Shown here piece after piece: positions 49,501 through 61,951 of a DNA stretch of 64,000 nucleotides. Origin of the DNA: Cornus controversa (lineage: Eukaryota; Streptophyta; Magnoliopsida; Cornales; Cornaceae). The stretch is taken from NCBI GenBank assembly GCA_026545225.1, contig CM048853.1:46425755-46489754 (forward strand), given 5' to 3'. The notes beneath the pieces were generated by a model. The model was not told the DNA's origin and searched no databases. It saw only the letters and a program-made list of their open reading frames with translations. The position numbers and the translations under genes are program-made. How positions within the stretch are numbered: the stretch's first letter is position 1; each line of letters opens with the position of its first letter.

Positions 49501-49971
49501 AGCACTCAAGTGACCAGAAGTAGAAATAACTATAAACCTTAGCAATGGTTACTCACTCAAAACAAATTACGCGTCACAAGAACTTGATCCCAACAAGAAT
49601 ACATGAATCCACTACAAACAAATGAAGAAAATGAAGATTACGCAATACAAACCAACAAAATCCAAATATGAACACCAATTTGTTCACAGATCTACCACTA
49701 AAATCGTAGCTTCACACATAATTGAGCACTAAAAAACATAGTTATGATTCAGAATTATTAGATCGAGACACGTACATAGATAGACTACCACTCGAGATAA
49801 TATCAGCAGCTAAAAAACAAAAAAACTCGTTCTAGAGAGAGAAATCAGAAAGAGATAGAAATCGGAAGTACCAGTGAAACGTTCTTCGAAGAAGACTTCT
49901 GCAGAGGCGATCGCGAAAAGAGGGAGGACAATGAGACAGAGAAAACTAGGGTTTCGTCTCTCTGTCGCCAT
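46530..49971 (-). CDS. CRT: Calreticulin (ER lectin chaperone, HDEL)
   Basis: Fourteen exons give 419 residues: 49971-49872, 48976-48869, 48742-48550, 48459-48201, 48111-48055, 47967-47920, 47825-47739, 47660-47603, 47508-47441, 47360-47265, 47180-47133, 46844-46815, 46731-46636, 46541-46530. Calreticulin binds monoglucosylated glycoproteins and stores Ca2+ in the ER lumen. Visible: a hydrophobic signal peptide (about 1-24, ending AIASA), a lectin domain with C110 and C142 spaced like the conserved disulfide, a sequon NYT at 56-58, and P-domain repeats (DPD/EAKKPEDWDD type and [11 protein letters not shown] type) in exons 4-8. An acidic Asp/Glu C-domain is followed by HDEL at 416-419. It resembles the plant CRT1/CRT2 class rather than the basic-tailed CRT3. 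The last exon encodes only DEL and the stop. Stress elements lie upstream (50083-50200). Confidence 0.97.
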
Positions 49972-50082
49972 AGCTAGAGAGAGAGAGAGAGAGTGTTGTG
50001 AAGCGATCTGTTGTTTGATTTTGCCTGGAGGATAAATATCGATTTCAACTTGGGGGTTAAACGTCTGACTTGGATTGTGGTA

Positions 50083-50098
50083 GATGACGTGGACGAAT
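50083..50098 (-). promoter_or_regulatory. Plant unfolded protein response element (P-UPRE-like)
   Basis: On the gene strand: ATTCGTCCACGTCATC, 15 of 16 matches to the plant P-UPRE ATTGGTCCACGTCATC known from BiP promoters. It contains TGACGTGG on the other strand. It is 112-127 bp upstream of the calreticulin ATG. Expected binders are the ER-stress bZIP factors (bZIP60/bZIP28 class). Confidence 0.75.
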
Positions 50099-50137
50099 AA
50101 TATAATGACATGTCATATTTGATTGTCATGGGTGTGA

Positions 50138-50156
50138 CGTGTCCAACATTAATTGG
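50138..50156 (-). promoter_or_regulatory. ERSE-like element CCAAT-N10-CACG
   Basis: On the gene strand CCAAT, ten bases, CACG, which fits the plant pERSE-I spacing recognised by bZIP28 with NF-Y. It is 167-185 bp upstream of the calreticulin ATG and 40 bp from the P-UPRE. Confidence 0.7.
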
Positions 50157-50194
50157 CAAGTACACGAATTGTAGAGAGTGGCGACTGCAGAGCG

Positions 50195-50200
50195 CACGTG
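50195..50200. promoter_or_regulatory. G-box CACGTG
   Basis: Palindromic CACGTG in a GCCACGTGC context, about 225 bp upstream of the calreticulin ATG, in the same cluster as the two ER-stress motifs. A typical plant bZIP/bHLH site. Confidence 0.5.
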
Positions 50201-51394
50201 GCAAATTCTTGTTGATGAACTTTACGAGATTAGCCTCCTATTAAGTTCTCTCATAAACAAATGGGAGTGGCTTGCATGTGACTCTTAAATTGTAGGGAAG
50301 AGTTTGTCAGTGTTAGTACACTGCCACCTGGCACGATGACACGTAGGACAAGAGAGTAGATTAGAATGACAAGTTGATCTAAAATAAAATTCTTAGATCC
50401 CAGCTATTATTTAAATTTAGTTGCGTACGTAATGATGATATGGTGAATAGTTGCATGTTCCACAAGTAAAATTCTTATCATATTGCACACGTAATGATGC
50501 TAAAATTTGTGTATCCGAAAACGGAATAATGATAAAAAAAATTAAAATAGATTTCTTTTTCTTTTTTTCAAATATGTTTACTATTTTTTTTTTTTAATGA
50601 TTAATTAATTATTTTTCTTTCTTTCATAAAAAAAAGAGAATGATAATATTTTTTGTGTTTAGATTGTCATTAGTAGGAGAAAAGAAAGAATCATATGTTA
50701 TCATTCCAAAAGTAAAAAAATTTAGAGAAAAATAATAAGAATAAATGAATTTTTTATAATACCAAAAATAATTCTAACATTTTAAAGAACAAAATTTAAA
50801 AAGAATTTGGATATATTTTGTAAAATAAACACAAAAAGGCATGATAGTAAATTAATTAAAATATATATTTTTTATTTTATCTCATTTACCTTTTTCAAAT
50901 AAGAATGCAATCATTTCATTTCTTTTCTTTCATAATTTATTCAAATATAAATATATGTTATCTTTTTTTTTTTCCCTTCTCTTTCTCTCATCACTAACAT
51001 TATCATTTATTTTTTTGTCTCTCATAATGAATGTTATTCTTTCTTCCCTTTTCACTTGCATTAGTACATTTTTATGATTTCATACCTATGATCCTTCTTT
51101 TTGACTTCTAATTATTAACTGGCTTCATCTTGTCCATGCACCGGTATGTTGGCGTGTTTTAAGAGTGAGTGGTATTCTCGGTAGAACAATAAAGATTAAA
51201 GAGTGAATAATTTGTAAATAAAGAAATGTTTATGCCAGACAGCTTAATCCTTTGTCTCCATTTGCTGTGAAATAACAAAAAAAACCATTGGCTAATTCTG
51301 CTTGAATATTTTGGTAACTAGGTTTGGATTTAGAGGGTTCTAAAAGGAGGGACCAAAGAGCTGCTAAAACACCATTTATCCAAAAGCTTAAATT
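50201..51394. other. AT-rich intergenic DNA, no gene seen
   Basis: Long A/T runs with no open frame worth calling and no clear repeat boundary. Confidence 0.5.
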
Positions 51395-52290
51395 TTTGGA
51401 AAAATTTATTAACAAGTCCTCCTTTTAAATTTTAAAGACAAAAAAGTTTTATAATTTTTTTTATAAAGACAGAGAAGTCATACTTTTAAAATCTAAAGAT
51501 AAATAAGTCCTATAAAAATTTTACAAAAACAAATAAGTCCTAAAAAAAAAATTTATAAGACAATCAAGTCATACTTTTCATAAAAAAATTCCAACGAATT
51601 TTATAAATAGTACAATTCCTCTTTTACCCTTTTCATATTTCACGTATGTTGCCTAATTAATTTTCTCCAAACTAATTTGATAAAAACTTTATTGAAAATA
51701 AATAATTTAAGAAAAAGTTTTTTTTCAAATCTGCATTATATTCGATTTATTAAGATAATTTGATAATATTTTTAGATAACATTGTCTTAAACTCATAGAG
51801 ATTTATTTTTTATTATTGAGTTTTTTTAAGCAATATTAAATAGAAAATTCAAAAACAATAGAAAAAATCATTTATTATTCATAAATGTAATGAATGAAAA
51901 GTATTTCATTATATTTTAACATGTTACGAGTATTTTCGGAAAGTGAATTTGATATAATTTTTTAAATGTTTTAGGATTATTAATTTTGGTAACAATTAAT
52001 ATTTTTTTAAAATAGGTATTAGTTACAAAATATTGAAAGTAGAGAGAAAATTTGCATTTTAGAAATAAATGGCAATACTAAAAAAAAGTTAATTATTTAT
52101 AAAATTTGAACTTAGTTGAAAATATTTTTTAAAAGTAGGACTTATTTGTTTTTGTAAAATTTTTATAGGACTTATTTGTTATTAGTGTTTAAAAGTAGGA
52201 TTTTTTTGCCTTTTTGAAAATTTTATGACTTATTTGTCTTTAGAATTTAAAAATAGGACTTATTAGTAATTTTTTCAACTTTTTTTTTTA
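51395..52290. mobile_element. Foldback-type element with long inverted ends made of subrepeats
   Basis: Left end (about 51395-51560) and right end (about 52120-52290) are inverted copies. Each consists of several ~35-40-bp subrepeats like 'aaataagtcctataaaaat' plus 'tttacaaaaac', read as the reverse complement on the right. The middle is AT-rich and non-coding. Exact ends and target duplication could not be fixed because the flanks are A/T-rich. Confidence 0.55.
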
Positions 52291-53715
52291 AAAAAAAATT
52301 AAAAATTAAACAAAGCACATCAAGCTCCAACATCATCATCCCTCACTTATAATCCCATTTTGCAAACATGCCAAATCAACAAATCATACATATGTAGACT
52401 TCGAATTAAGAGATGTCACTTTAACTGGTCATGTCTGGCTCTTAATTGAACATGTTTCAGTGTATTTTAACCAAGTCAGGATAGAGTTTGGGGAGAGACA
52501 AAAATTCAAACCCAACATGAATCCTTTGGGAGGGGCGCTGTCTCTCCTGAATTTTTTAGAGGAATATTTTGATATTTTTACACTTATTATATAATTTTAG
52601 AAGGTGCCTATATATATATACCATCTAACATCTCTGTAATTATATTCTATTTTTCTAATCGTAATAAAACCCTGCAACACCAAAGACATAGTTCTAAATT
52701 TTAAGTGAATCTTTTAAGTGAATCTTGTGAATCTGTTTGTCTTTGCTTGTGTGTTTGATATTCTTTTATGTTAATTTTCGCAACAAGTAATGTTGAAAAT
52801 TAGTTTTGATAAAACCATTTTAGGACCAAATTTCGAGTGTGATCTACTGATGGAGTAGGTCCGTTCCTCTCTCCTACTTCTTAGTGATCTTCAAACCATC
52901 AAGGTAAGAATACTAATCTTATTTCTCGCAGTGTGATTTCTTAGAAATTGTTGTCCACTTAAAGAAAGTATATGAAACAAATACAACCTTGCTGAAAATT
53001 ATATGGGTCCAACAACGTAGGCTTATACAGGCAAGAGCATGGATGGTGAAACGCCTGGAGAGGCATCTAGAGCCTGCAGGATCAAATTGTGAGAATTAAC
53101 AAATGGGAGTAGTTCCTATGAATATTCATATGTAACATGTATTTCGGGTTTTGGGTTGGACTGACTCTAGCCCGAGCCCAACCCAAATTGGGTTCGGGTT
53201 GCAAAAAACCAACCCGAATTCTGTGATTTGGGTCTGAACCCCGAAAATATACTGTGTTGCCCCGGGTCGGGTTGAACCCACCCGCCTTGCACCCCTAGAT
53301 CCGAGCAATACATAGCAAAGAAATGGGAGTAGTTCCTATGAATATTCATGTGTATATGTGATGCAGAATCCTCAGCAATCAAGAGAATTGAGAATATATG
53401 TAATAAGGATGTTAAAATTTATAGTTAGAAAGATTTGAAAAGAAAAACAAGAAAGCTCAAGCCCTTGTAATCATGTTCAACAAAATCAACATATATGCCA
53501 CTAATGACAGTAAAGCAGACACCAATTACCCCATGAACGCAGTAAAACTTTTGGCACCCTCGCATGCTGCAAGGTACAAGAAGCTGAGAACCGATCACCG
53601 ATGTTCAATACGGTTGATTTGCATAGTCCATGTTACCATTTTGCAAGATAAACAGCAAGATTATCCAAGTCTGATAAATGTCATGGGATGTAGAACCAAG
53701 ATTACTTTGAACTGG

Positions 53716-53716
<1 letters not shown>
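52291..53716. other. Intergenic DNA, with a GGGTT-rich hAT-like fragment
   Basis: No gene seen. Bases 53145-53297 are rich in 'gggttggg' and its complement and end in TGCACCCCTA (53288-53297), the same terminus as the hAT-type MITE at 60927-61422. The opposite end is missing. The fragment sits between two copies of a ~34-bp sequence (53101-53134 and 53321-53354, 'aaatgggagtagttcctatg...'). Confidence 0.5.

Positions 53717-53771
<55 letters not shown>
53717..53771. repeat. (TA)n microsatellite
   Basis: About 55 bp of uninterrupted TA, roughly 200 bp beyond the 3' end of the pyrophosphatase gene. Confidence 0.95.
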
Positions 53772-53774
<3 letters not shown>

Positions 53775-53968
53775 TATACATTTTATAACAACTTAAATAG
53801 TTAATATTTGAAACTCGTAAACGAGATACATATGTCAACTTATTGCAAAATTGTAAATTCATCACAACGCCATATCATTTCTACTTTACATACATACATA
53901 TGTTAACATTATTGCTCCATATGTTAACACATCCATTAGAACAAACCTGCTTTCATGACAGCTCCATT

Positions 53969-56900
53969 TCAAAGCCATTTGAACAGCAAGCCTCCGTGAG
54001 TAGCAAAGAATGGAGCAAAGACAAGTGATTCAACTGCCATTAGCTTGATCAGGATATTGAGCGAAGGACCGGAAGTGTCCTTGAGGGGATCCCCAATGGT
54101 GTCACCTATGACAGCAGCCTTGTGACAATCCGATCCTTTGGGGCCCAGCGATCGAGCATGTTCAGAAGCACCGGCCTGCAAAAAACCTCATCAATTTAGG
54201 ATATCAAAAATGAAATGGAATTGTAGACTTGGATGGGTTACTATTTAAGAGCATTATCAATTCTAAAGTTGCAGGAGCAAATAATTTTACCTCTATGTAC
54301 TTCTTTGCGTTATCCCATGCCCCACCAGTGTTAGAAGCTGAGATAGCAACCTAAAAAGATAAGAGGGAGACATAATATATTAGAGAACCATAATGTCATT
54401 GTATGAAAATTCTTTTAGGAAACCACCCATTGAAGACCACAAATATGTCAAAAGTAATTGAAAAACATAGCCTACTTAAACAAGGAATCGAAAGGAAAAC
54501 CAAAACTAACTGAGAACAAAACACCAAGAGAAGAAAGATTCTACAAAACCAGCATACCTGAACACCAGAAACAAGTGAACCAGCAAGTACACCAGCAAGT
54601 GTTTCCACTCCAAAGAAGGTTCCAGCAATCAATGGTGTAAGCATAACCAGAGCACCAGGTGGGATCATCTCCTTGAGTGAAGCATCAGTAGAAATCTTGA
54701 CACACATTGCATAATCTGGTTTCCCTGTTCCTTCCATAAGTCCTGGAATAGTATTGAACTGCCTGCGGACCTCTTCGACCATTTTCAGAGCTGCACTCCC
54801 CACACTCTTCATTGTCATGGCCGAGAACCAGTATGGAAGCATGGCCCCGACAAGCAAACCAATGAAGACCTTTGGAGTCAATACATCAACAATTTCAATG
54901 CCTGCTCTGCTCACATAGGCACCAAAAAGAGCAAGAGAAACTAGAGCAGCCGATCCAATTGCAAAACCCTGACAAGGCAAAGTGTCATAAATTTCTTAGA
55001 CGGCAATGAAGGCTATATGCAGATTCAAGATCTAGAGGTCAGTGTCTGCAACTTCATTCTAAAGCATGGTTCTAAATTCCACAAAGATATAAATTATAGC
55101 CCCAACCAATAAAAAACAACATAACCAGTAGCCCCACCTTGCCAATGGCAGCAGTGGTGTTTCCAGCAGCATCCAGAGCATCAGTTCTTTCTCGTATCTT
55201 GTGGCTCATTCCGGCCATTTCTGCAATACCACCAGCATTGTCACTTATGGGGCCATAAGCATCAATTGCAAGCCCAGTTGCCATAGTGCTAAGCATTCCA
55301 AGAGCTGAGACTGCGATTCCATACATAGCTGCCAAGCTGAAGCTCACATAAATAGCAATGGCTATGGCAAATATAGGAATGATGACTGATTTGTATCCCA
55401 GAGCCAGCCCAAAAATCACATTTGTTGCAGCACCAGTTCGGCAAGAATCTGCCACATCCTGCACTGGACTGCAAAATTTTGGCAATGATGATAAGCATCA
55501 TTATTAGAATTGAAGGCTTAAATACTGCAATTCATACACATAAAATCATTTAGGTCAGGATGTGGTGCCAACCCCAAACAAGATATCTCATAAGTTATTA
55601 CTGATAGAAAAAACACTTGTTTTGAATCGTTAGAGAGATCACACAGCCATCAGAATGAAACTTTCAAAAAGCTTTGATAATCCAACATATTAATTTGATT
55701 CCAAGTTAATTCAGAATTCTGAAGTCTTGCTGGTATAAATTTCCAATATTGCAATGAAATATTCAAACATTTATTTCCCAAAATTCTTGGAGGTCAATTT
55801 CATTTTTTTAAAAAGTTTAAGCAATATGTCGGGACAAAATCAAATCTGAACTCAAACAGGAACTTTTTTGGGTAAGGTATGCTACACAGCAGCAGAACCA
55901 TGGAGGTAGGAATACTCATTTTGAAATATATTACCACATCAAATTGAGCATTTTTATTAATACTCAGTGGTATATCCAACTACCCACAATAATGAGGAAA
56001 AAAAAGAAGGAAGATAACTACCTGTAAGCATTGCTGGTGTAATACTCAGTGGTATATCCAATAACAAGACCAGCCCACAAGCCAATTGCAACACAGAAAA
56101 AGATGTGCCTGCAATTACATAAGATGAAGTTAAATACAATGCAAAAACTTAATAAGGCAGGTTGGAAGGGAAACTAAAATTATACCAGTTCTTTACAGCC
56201 TTAGTGGCCCCAAAGTTGAAAAGCGTGAATTCCGATGGTAATGTAAAAAAGGTGACCATGGCGATCCCAGCAGTCATCAGGACAGTTGAGATAACAAGCT
56301 GTCTCTTCAAGGCTGGTTCAATCTCAGTCACATTCTTAATCTCAAACATATCAGTTGCAAAAAGTGTTGTTATCAAGCAAATCACAATACCCATTGAGCT
56401 TACAATCAGAGGATAAGACATGCTTGTGTAGTCATGACTAATACCAAAGGATGAAATTGATGCAACAAAGAGTGCAGCACAGGTAGATTCAGCATAAGAC
56501 CCAAACAGGTCAGAACCCATTCCAGCAATGTCTCCAACATTGTCGCCAACATTATCCGCAATAACCTGAAGAATTCCAAAAAAACAAAAAACAAATGAAA
56601 ACAAATTCATTTTGATTGTGTATTCTGTAATCACTAATTCAGGATTTGTGATATGTGTCACAGCGAATGAACTGAGGAGAATATTGGAAATGAAAATTAC
56701 AGCAGGGTTACGTGGATCATCTTCAGGTATATTTCGTTCAACTTTCCCCACCAGGTCAGCACCAACATCAGCTGCTTTTGTGTATATACCTCCCCCAACT
56801 CTCCCGAAGAGCGCCATTGAAGAACCCCCAAGACCATAGCCAGTAATAGACTCGTAGAGTCCCTCCCAGTCATCGCCATAGTACAGTTTAAATAAATTAA

Positions 56901-59427
56901 TACAGACATACAGAACCAGAAGGCCATTGGCAGCCAGAAGGAATCCCATCACAGCACCAGATCGAAAAGCTGTTATAAATGCCTTCCCGACACCCTTCCT
57001 TGCTTCCAAAGTCGTTCTCGCATTGGCATAGGTTGCAATCTTCATCCCAAGGAAACCCGAGAGAACAGAAGTAAGAGCTCCAAGCAAGAAGGAAATTGTG
57101 CTAAAGAATGCATTAGCAAGGGCTGGTTTACAAAGGTTTCCCTGATTATATGTGCAAGGTTCACTTTGGGTGCTGAAGCCCTTGACTGATCCAAGGAAGA
57201 GAAAGATGATAGCACCAAATACAACCGTGAAGATACCAAGGTACTTGTACTCGGTAAATAGAAATGATGTTGCCCCTGTGAACATGCCATGCATCACATT
57301 AAGTCCATTTAAGATTACAAGAGCTTTCTACATACAAAGACATTACCAGTTTCATTAAAAATTAAGTTAATAGACTTCCAATCAAAATAATTTATGCAAA
57401 TGTGACAAGTGATGTGTAATTGCAGATATAAACAAGTATGGTGGAAATTGTATAGTAATTAAGAAAATTATGTTAGCATTGATCTATTTTTTGTTCTTGT
57501 ATCTGTCTGTCAGATCACACCACACACACACAGAGAATGATGGGGGATAGCCCTGCCAAAATCCACTACTTGCAAGAAAACAAATACACTGAAGCAATAA
57601 TTTTTGTGAATAGTCAGTAACACTAAAGCGAAAAACAGACTAAAGAAACAACCTTCTAAAAGAAATGTGTAAAATTTTCAAAAGTCTTTCAGGACCATTT
57701 CAGGTATGTCATCCAAATGATTGTGGGCATATTGTAGATATTTTAGTCCTGACAAATATATATGTAGTAAGAAAAGGAAAGAAATATCAAATTGCACCAA
57801 AATTTTCACAGCCACACATACAATATCTGAAGGGGAATAATTGAGATGTTCATAGATAGACCATAAGAGAAACTTTCTAATTGTATTGTCGTAAAGTAAC
57901 AATGACTACCTGAAAGTTGTAGGACCAATCATCAGAGAGCCCCATCAAGAATCACTCATGGATTAGAAATTTTCCTATTCATTACCAACATTCCATAGAT
58001 TTTTTTTTTATCTTCTCTCTCTCTGCTCTCTCTCTCTTGTAATCAATTAAACAGATACTGGTATATTAGCAACTAAAAGCATACAAAAGGATCAAATTCA
58101 CAGAGTTAAATTTTGTAGGTCAGAACCATTAGATGACAACTCCTCAACCATATAATTGAAACAGATAAACCTCTATGCCACTGTCCAACCATCTCTATAC
58201 TCTTCTTTGCAGCTACCATGTATGTAGATATCCAAAGAGTCGAGCAAGAGGAGAGGAAACCACAAAACCATACAAAAATTTGAAAAATTGACATAATGAG
58301 TGAACTGTATAAAAGAAGACATAGAACCAGAATAATATAAACAGATCAAGCAGAATAGGTAGATTGAAAGACACAAACATAAAATATGAAATCCCTTTCC
58401 GTAGTGACAACACCAAATTAGCATGTTAAACAACAGGCATGGCTATAATTATATATATATCTATTGATTTAATAGAGAGAGGGGGGGGGGGGGGGGGGGG
58501 GGGGGGAATATCTGCTTGCTTAACAAATCTATTTTATCATAATGATCATGTCATACAGAAATGATGAAAATGATGATGATTGGCAGTATTTCAAAATTGA
58601 ATAATTTCCCTAAATTATTAATGTCACTAACTGGAAAATCTTGTCCATGACTGTGGGGGGAAAAAAAACTATCTATACAGAATCAATATAGTAAATCAAA
58701 TAGGAAGAGAAAGAAAAACACTTGGACAGTCAGACATACTAAACCCAGAAAAATAAAAAATATACAACAAACATAATAATATTTGTTGCAAAAGGCCACA
58801 TAATCATTATAATAAAAGAAGAATTTGGATCATCTGTAAACCCAAACAAAAAGGAAAAAGAAAAACAAGAAAAAGAAAATTGCAAAAAGAGAAAAGTGAA
58901 TTTCTCAGTTCATATACCCCTAAAAATGAAAAAACCATATAACAAACAATCAGAACAGAACAATAAGAAACAAATTTTTTAATTGGGAATTCAAGTAATT
59001 AAGATAACCACTAAGAAACAATTTACCCTCAATTTGAATAACTATGAATTGACCAAAAAAATAATCACAAAGGACGATTTGGTATTGTAAAAAAACAACT
59101 AGGCCCCTTTAACCAGTGGTCACAGACATATATATATATATATATAACCTGAGCAAAACTATAAAAACTCCAAGAGAAAGAGAGAGATTCACCAACAGAA
59201 ATGGCATTCTGAATCTCAGCACACTTTTCAACAGCCTCATCAGTGTCAATACCCTCCTCTTGTTCATCTTCTTCAATCAACCTGTCCTTGTAGCCATTGT
59301 CCAACCCAGACCCACTTGAAACCCTCACCTTTGAGACCAAAAACCACTGAAGCAAAGCAAACCCAATTCCAACCAAGGCAGCAAGAGGTATCACAATCTG
59401 TGTTATGGTCTCTCCCATCAAACCCAT
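53969..59427 (-). CDS. VHP1: Vacuolar H+-translocating inorganic pyrophosphatase, type I
   Basis: Eight exons, 59427-59193, 57275-56701, 56565-56186, 56108-56022, 55468-55138, 54968-54558, 54350-54291 and 54175-53969, give 761 residues (family about 760-770). The multi-pass tonoplast enzyme couples PPi hydrolysis to proton pumping into the vacuole. Visible: [11 protein letters not shown] at 248-258 and DNVGDNVGD at 274-282, the acidic PPi/Mg-binding motifs; GNTTAA in exon 5 with Ala, not Lys, so the K+-dependent type I class (AVP1-like); and a C-terminal block [20 protein letters not shown]. The N-terminal acidic stretch ([15 protein letters not shown]) is as in plant homologues. The first ATG gives the hydrophobic first helix. 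Intron 1 is 1.9 kb and carries a poly-G run. Confidence 0.97.
58481..58506. repeat. Homopolymer run of 26 G
   Basis: Follows GAGAGA in intron 1 of the pyrophosphatase gene. On the transcribed RNA it would be a C run. Length may be affected by sequencing error. Confidence 0.85.
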
Positions 59428-60666
59428 TTCATAAAAAAAACACTCAATTCCAATGCTTCACTTTTCCTGAAGTCCTTTTTGGCAACTACCCACAAAACTG
59501 TTTTTGATATACAAAACAAACAGGGTCTGAATGTTCTGCTTCTGCCCCCAAAATATCTACTTATTATCCAAATGTATTCTATTTCAGTGGCTTTGCATGG
59601 ATTTCTTCGATGTTGTGAGCTGGTTGGTTTGATTGACTGGTGGGTTTCTAGTAGTTTAATCCTTGGACCTAGTAAACCAGTAGGTTTGATTTTCAGCTTC
59701 CCATTTTGTCCTTATCTACAAGTGGCATGCCAGATGCCACCCTACAAATGAGCTGAGCCAACCTGGGCTAAGCTTAAGTCTGTTCGGCTCGGTTCAGAAT
59801 TATGACCAGTTTAAAAAATTAAATTTAAGTTGGGAATAGACCGTTTAATAACAAAAATAATTCAGATTCAATTTTGAAGATATGCAAGCCTTATATAATT
59901 ATGTAATTGTTCGAGAACGCTACCGTCCACAAAATATATATAATTGATTAAAGGCAAAATCAAATAATAACTATATATATTGTCGATGATAAAGTGTCGA
60001 GTGTCTTAAAACATCTATAATTTATTATCAAATATGTACAATTTTCTTGTTTCAAATGCACAAACAATTACCGAAATATATATCTACATATATTTATTGA
60101 AGTTGGGTTGAATTTGGTGATATAAGATATAAATTAAATGTGACGAGTTCTCCAATTTGAGAACGAAATCATTAAATCAATAATTGAATGAAATCAATCA
60201 GATTCTATCCTCTAAGTAGCCCCAATAAATATATAAAGTAACGATGAGGTCTTGAGATGATGTTCCAGATGAATTAAATTTTGTCATTTAAATAAGTATT
60301 AGATTGAGTAACAAACCCACTCATTAGTTAGTTCTTGCTTGCCTAACTCATTCATTATCTCCACTTTCTCATTTCTTTATTCTCACTCGTCAACCTTACC
60401 GTGAATTTGCAGGACAAGATTTAATTGAATTCTTAACTATTTTCAGATTACTGTTCTCACTGTAGACTTGTTCCTTATTAATTCCATTCACATGCTATGA
60501 GACTAGACCAAACCAATTAATTATTCACACCCATGAGAATATGTGATTTGCTTTTGGTACAAGTAAATGACGTGGTGATTCTTTCATGGAGATATGGTAG
60601 ATGTACCAACAAATTTATTTCACGTTATGGAAATATATGTACCTGTAAGGCCATTAAATATATATA
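59428..60666. other. Upstream region of the vacuolar pyrophosphatase gene
   Basis: Promoter and leader DNA. Around 59745-59815 is a 'gagctgagcca.cctgggcta' segment that weakly resembles 5345-5480, probably a dispersed repeat. No other gene. Confidence 0.4.
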
Positions 60667-60828
60667 CTAGGGTATACTTGTGCTTACGGTATTATCGTGT
60701 ATTCGTAATCGTGATCGTTAGATGAAATAATTTTAGACCGTAAATAGTAAAAGATATTTTGAATTGCATGATTGCTTTTTTAACAAATCTGGACCATTGG
60801 ATTGAGCTTTCCTTCTATATAGAATAGA
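60667..60828 (-). mobile_element. Mini-Helitron (162 bp, non-autonomous)
   Basis: On the reverse strand it starts TCTATTCTATATAGAAGG after an A and ends ...GTACCC.. type text with CTAG before a T (+ strand ACTAGGGTATAC at 60666). The subterminal hairpin is decayed (ATACCGTAAGCAC). Internal sequence matches the element at 34549-34734 along most of its length, in opposite orientation. Confidence 0.65.
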
Positions 60829-60856
60829 TAATAAATCTGTAGCATTAATAACAGCT

Positions 60857-60859
<3 letters not shown>

Positions 60860-60912
<53 letters not shown>
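60860..60912. repeat. (TA)n microsatellite
   Basis: About 53 bp of TA, seven bases before the target duplication of the neighbouring hAT-type MITE. Confidence 0.95.
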
Positions 60913-60914
<2 letters not shown>

Positions 60915-60926
60915 GGAGCTGTTATT

Positions 60927-61422
60927 TAGGGGTGCATATGGTACGGTTCCCCACGGTTCTTGATGGAACCGGAACCATTATCAACGGTTCTTAATTTTCG
61001 GAATCGGAACCGTTAAGGGTTGGAACCATGAGGAACCGAACTGCGGTTCTCGATTCGATTCTGGTTCCTTAGTTTTTTTTTCTTTTTCAATGAGCTTGAA
61101 AATACAAAAAATATATATACATTCATTAAATAAATGTGAGACCTACAATCTAAAAATGGCACCCTATATATATATAATTATATTATTATATTATATATAT
61201 ATATATATATACACATATTTAATATAAAACGGTTCCGGTTCCGGTTCCGGTTCGGTTCCAAGGAACCATTACCCCCAAAGGTTCCGGTTCTGGTACGGTT
61301 CTACTGGTCCTGGAACCGAAACCAGAACCGTTGGTAACTGTTTCTAATTTTAGGAACCGGAACCAAAACCGTAGCCAAGGTTCAGTACGGTTCCGGTTCC
61401 GACGGTTCTTTGTGCACCCCTA
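60927..61422. mobile_element. hAT-type MITE with GGTTCC-rich body
   Basis: Terminal inverted repeat TAGGGGTGCA / TGCACCCCTA with a perfect 8-bp target duplication CTGTTATT (60919-60926 and 61423-61430), as expected for hAT elements. The 496-bp body is full of GGTTCC/GGAACC hexamers that can fold back. Non-coding. A TA-rich stretch lies inside at about 61165-61212. Confidence 0.85.
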
Positions 61423-61942
61423 CTGTTATTATCGCTACACCAATATTTTTTAGCGCTCAACCCCTATATTTTTTTAAAACAAAATTACGAAAAAGGTCTT
61501 TATGATATACCATGTTTGATTATTATATTATTAATACTATAATTGTCCTTATCAGTTAAGTAATTAATGATTTTTGGCACCAAAATACAACTTCTCTTAC
61601 ATTTCTTCTCCTCTCTCTCTCTATGAAGAAAAAAAATGAAAGATATTATGTGTGAGGTAGAGGAAGTTATTGAAATTGTTAATACAAGTAGCATTGAATT
61701 TTTTTATAAATCTATGAATCACCCAACCCTTCTAATGCCCATAGTAATGTGATTTTTATCCTTTTTTCCTTTTTTGTTCTACTTTTCTTCATAATATATT
61801 TTTTGAGTTTTTTTTGAAAATATTATTTTTTCTTACTGAATCAATCTATAATTTTTATTTTAGAATTGAATTTTATCCATTCGGATGCTCTGTTGAGAAT
61901 AATAGATCCAATTTCTGTCTAGATCAAAGAGGAGGAAGGGGT
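61423..61942. other. Intergenic DNA, no gene seen
   Basis: AT-rich, with short CT runs and no domain-bearing frame. Confidence 0.5.
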
Positions 61943-61951
61943 TATTATTAA

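Noticed and set aside
56162-56839. Several + strand frames over the pyrophosphatase exons
   Set aside because: Antisense shadows of conserved coding exons on the reverse strand.
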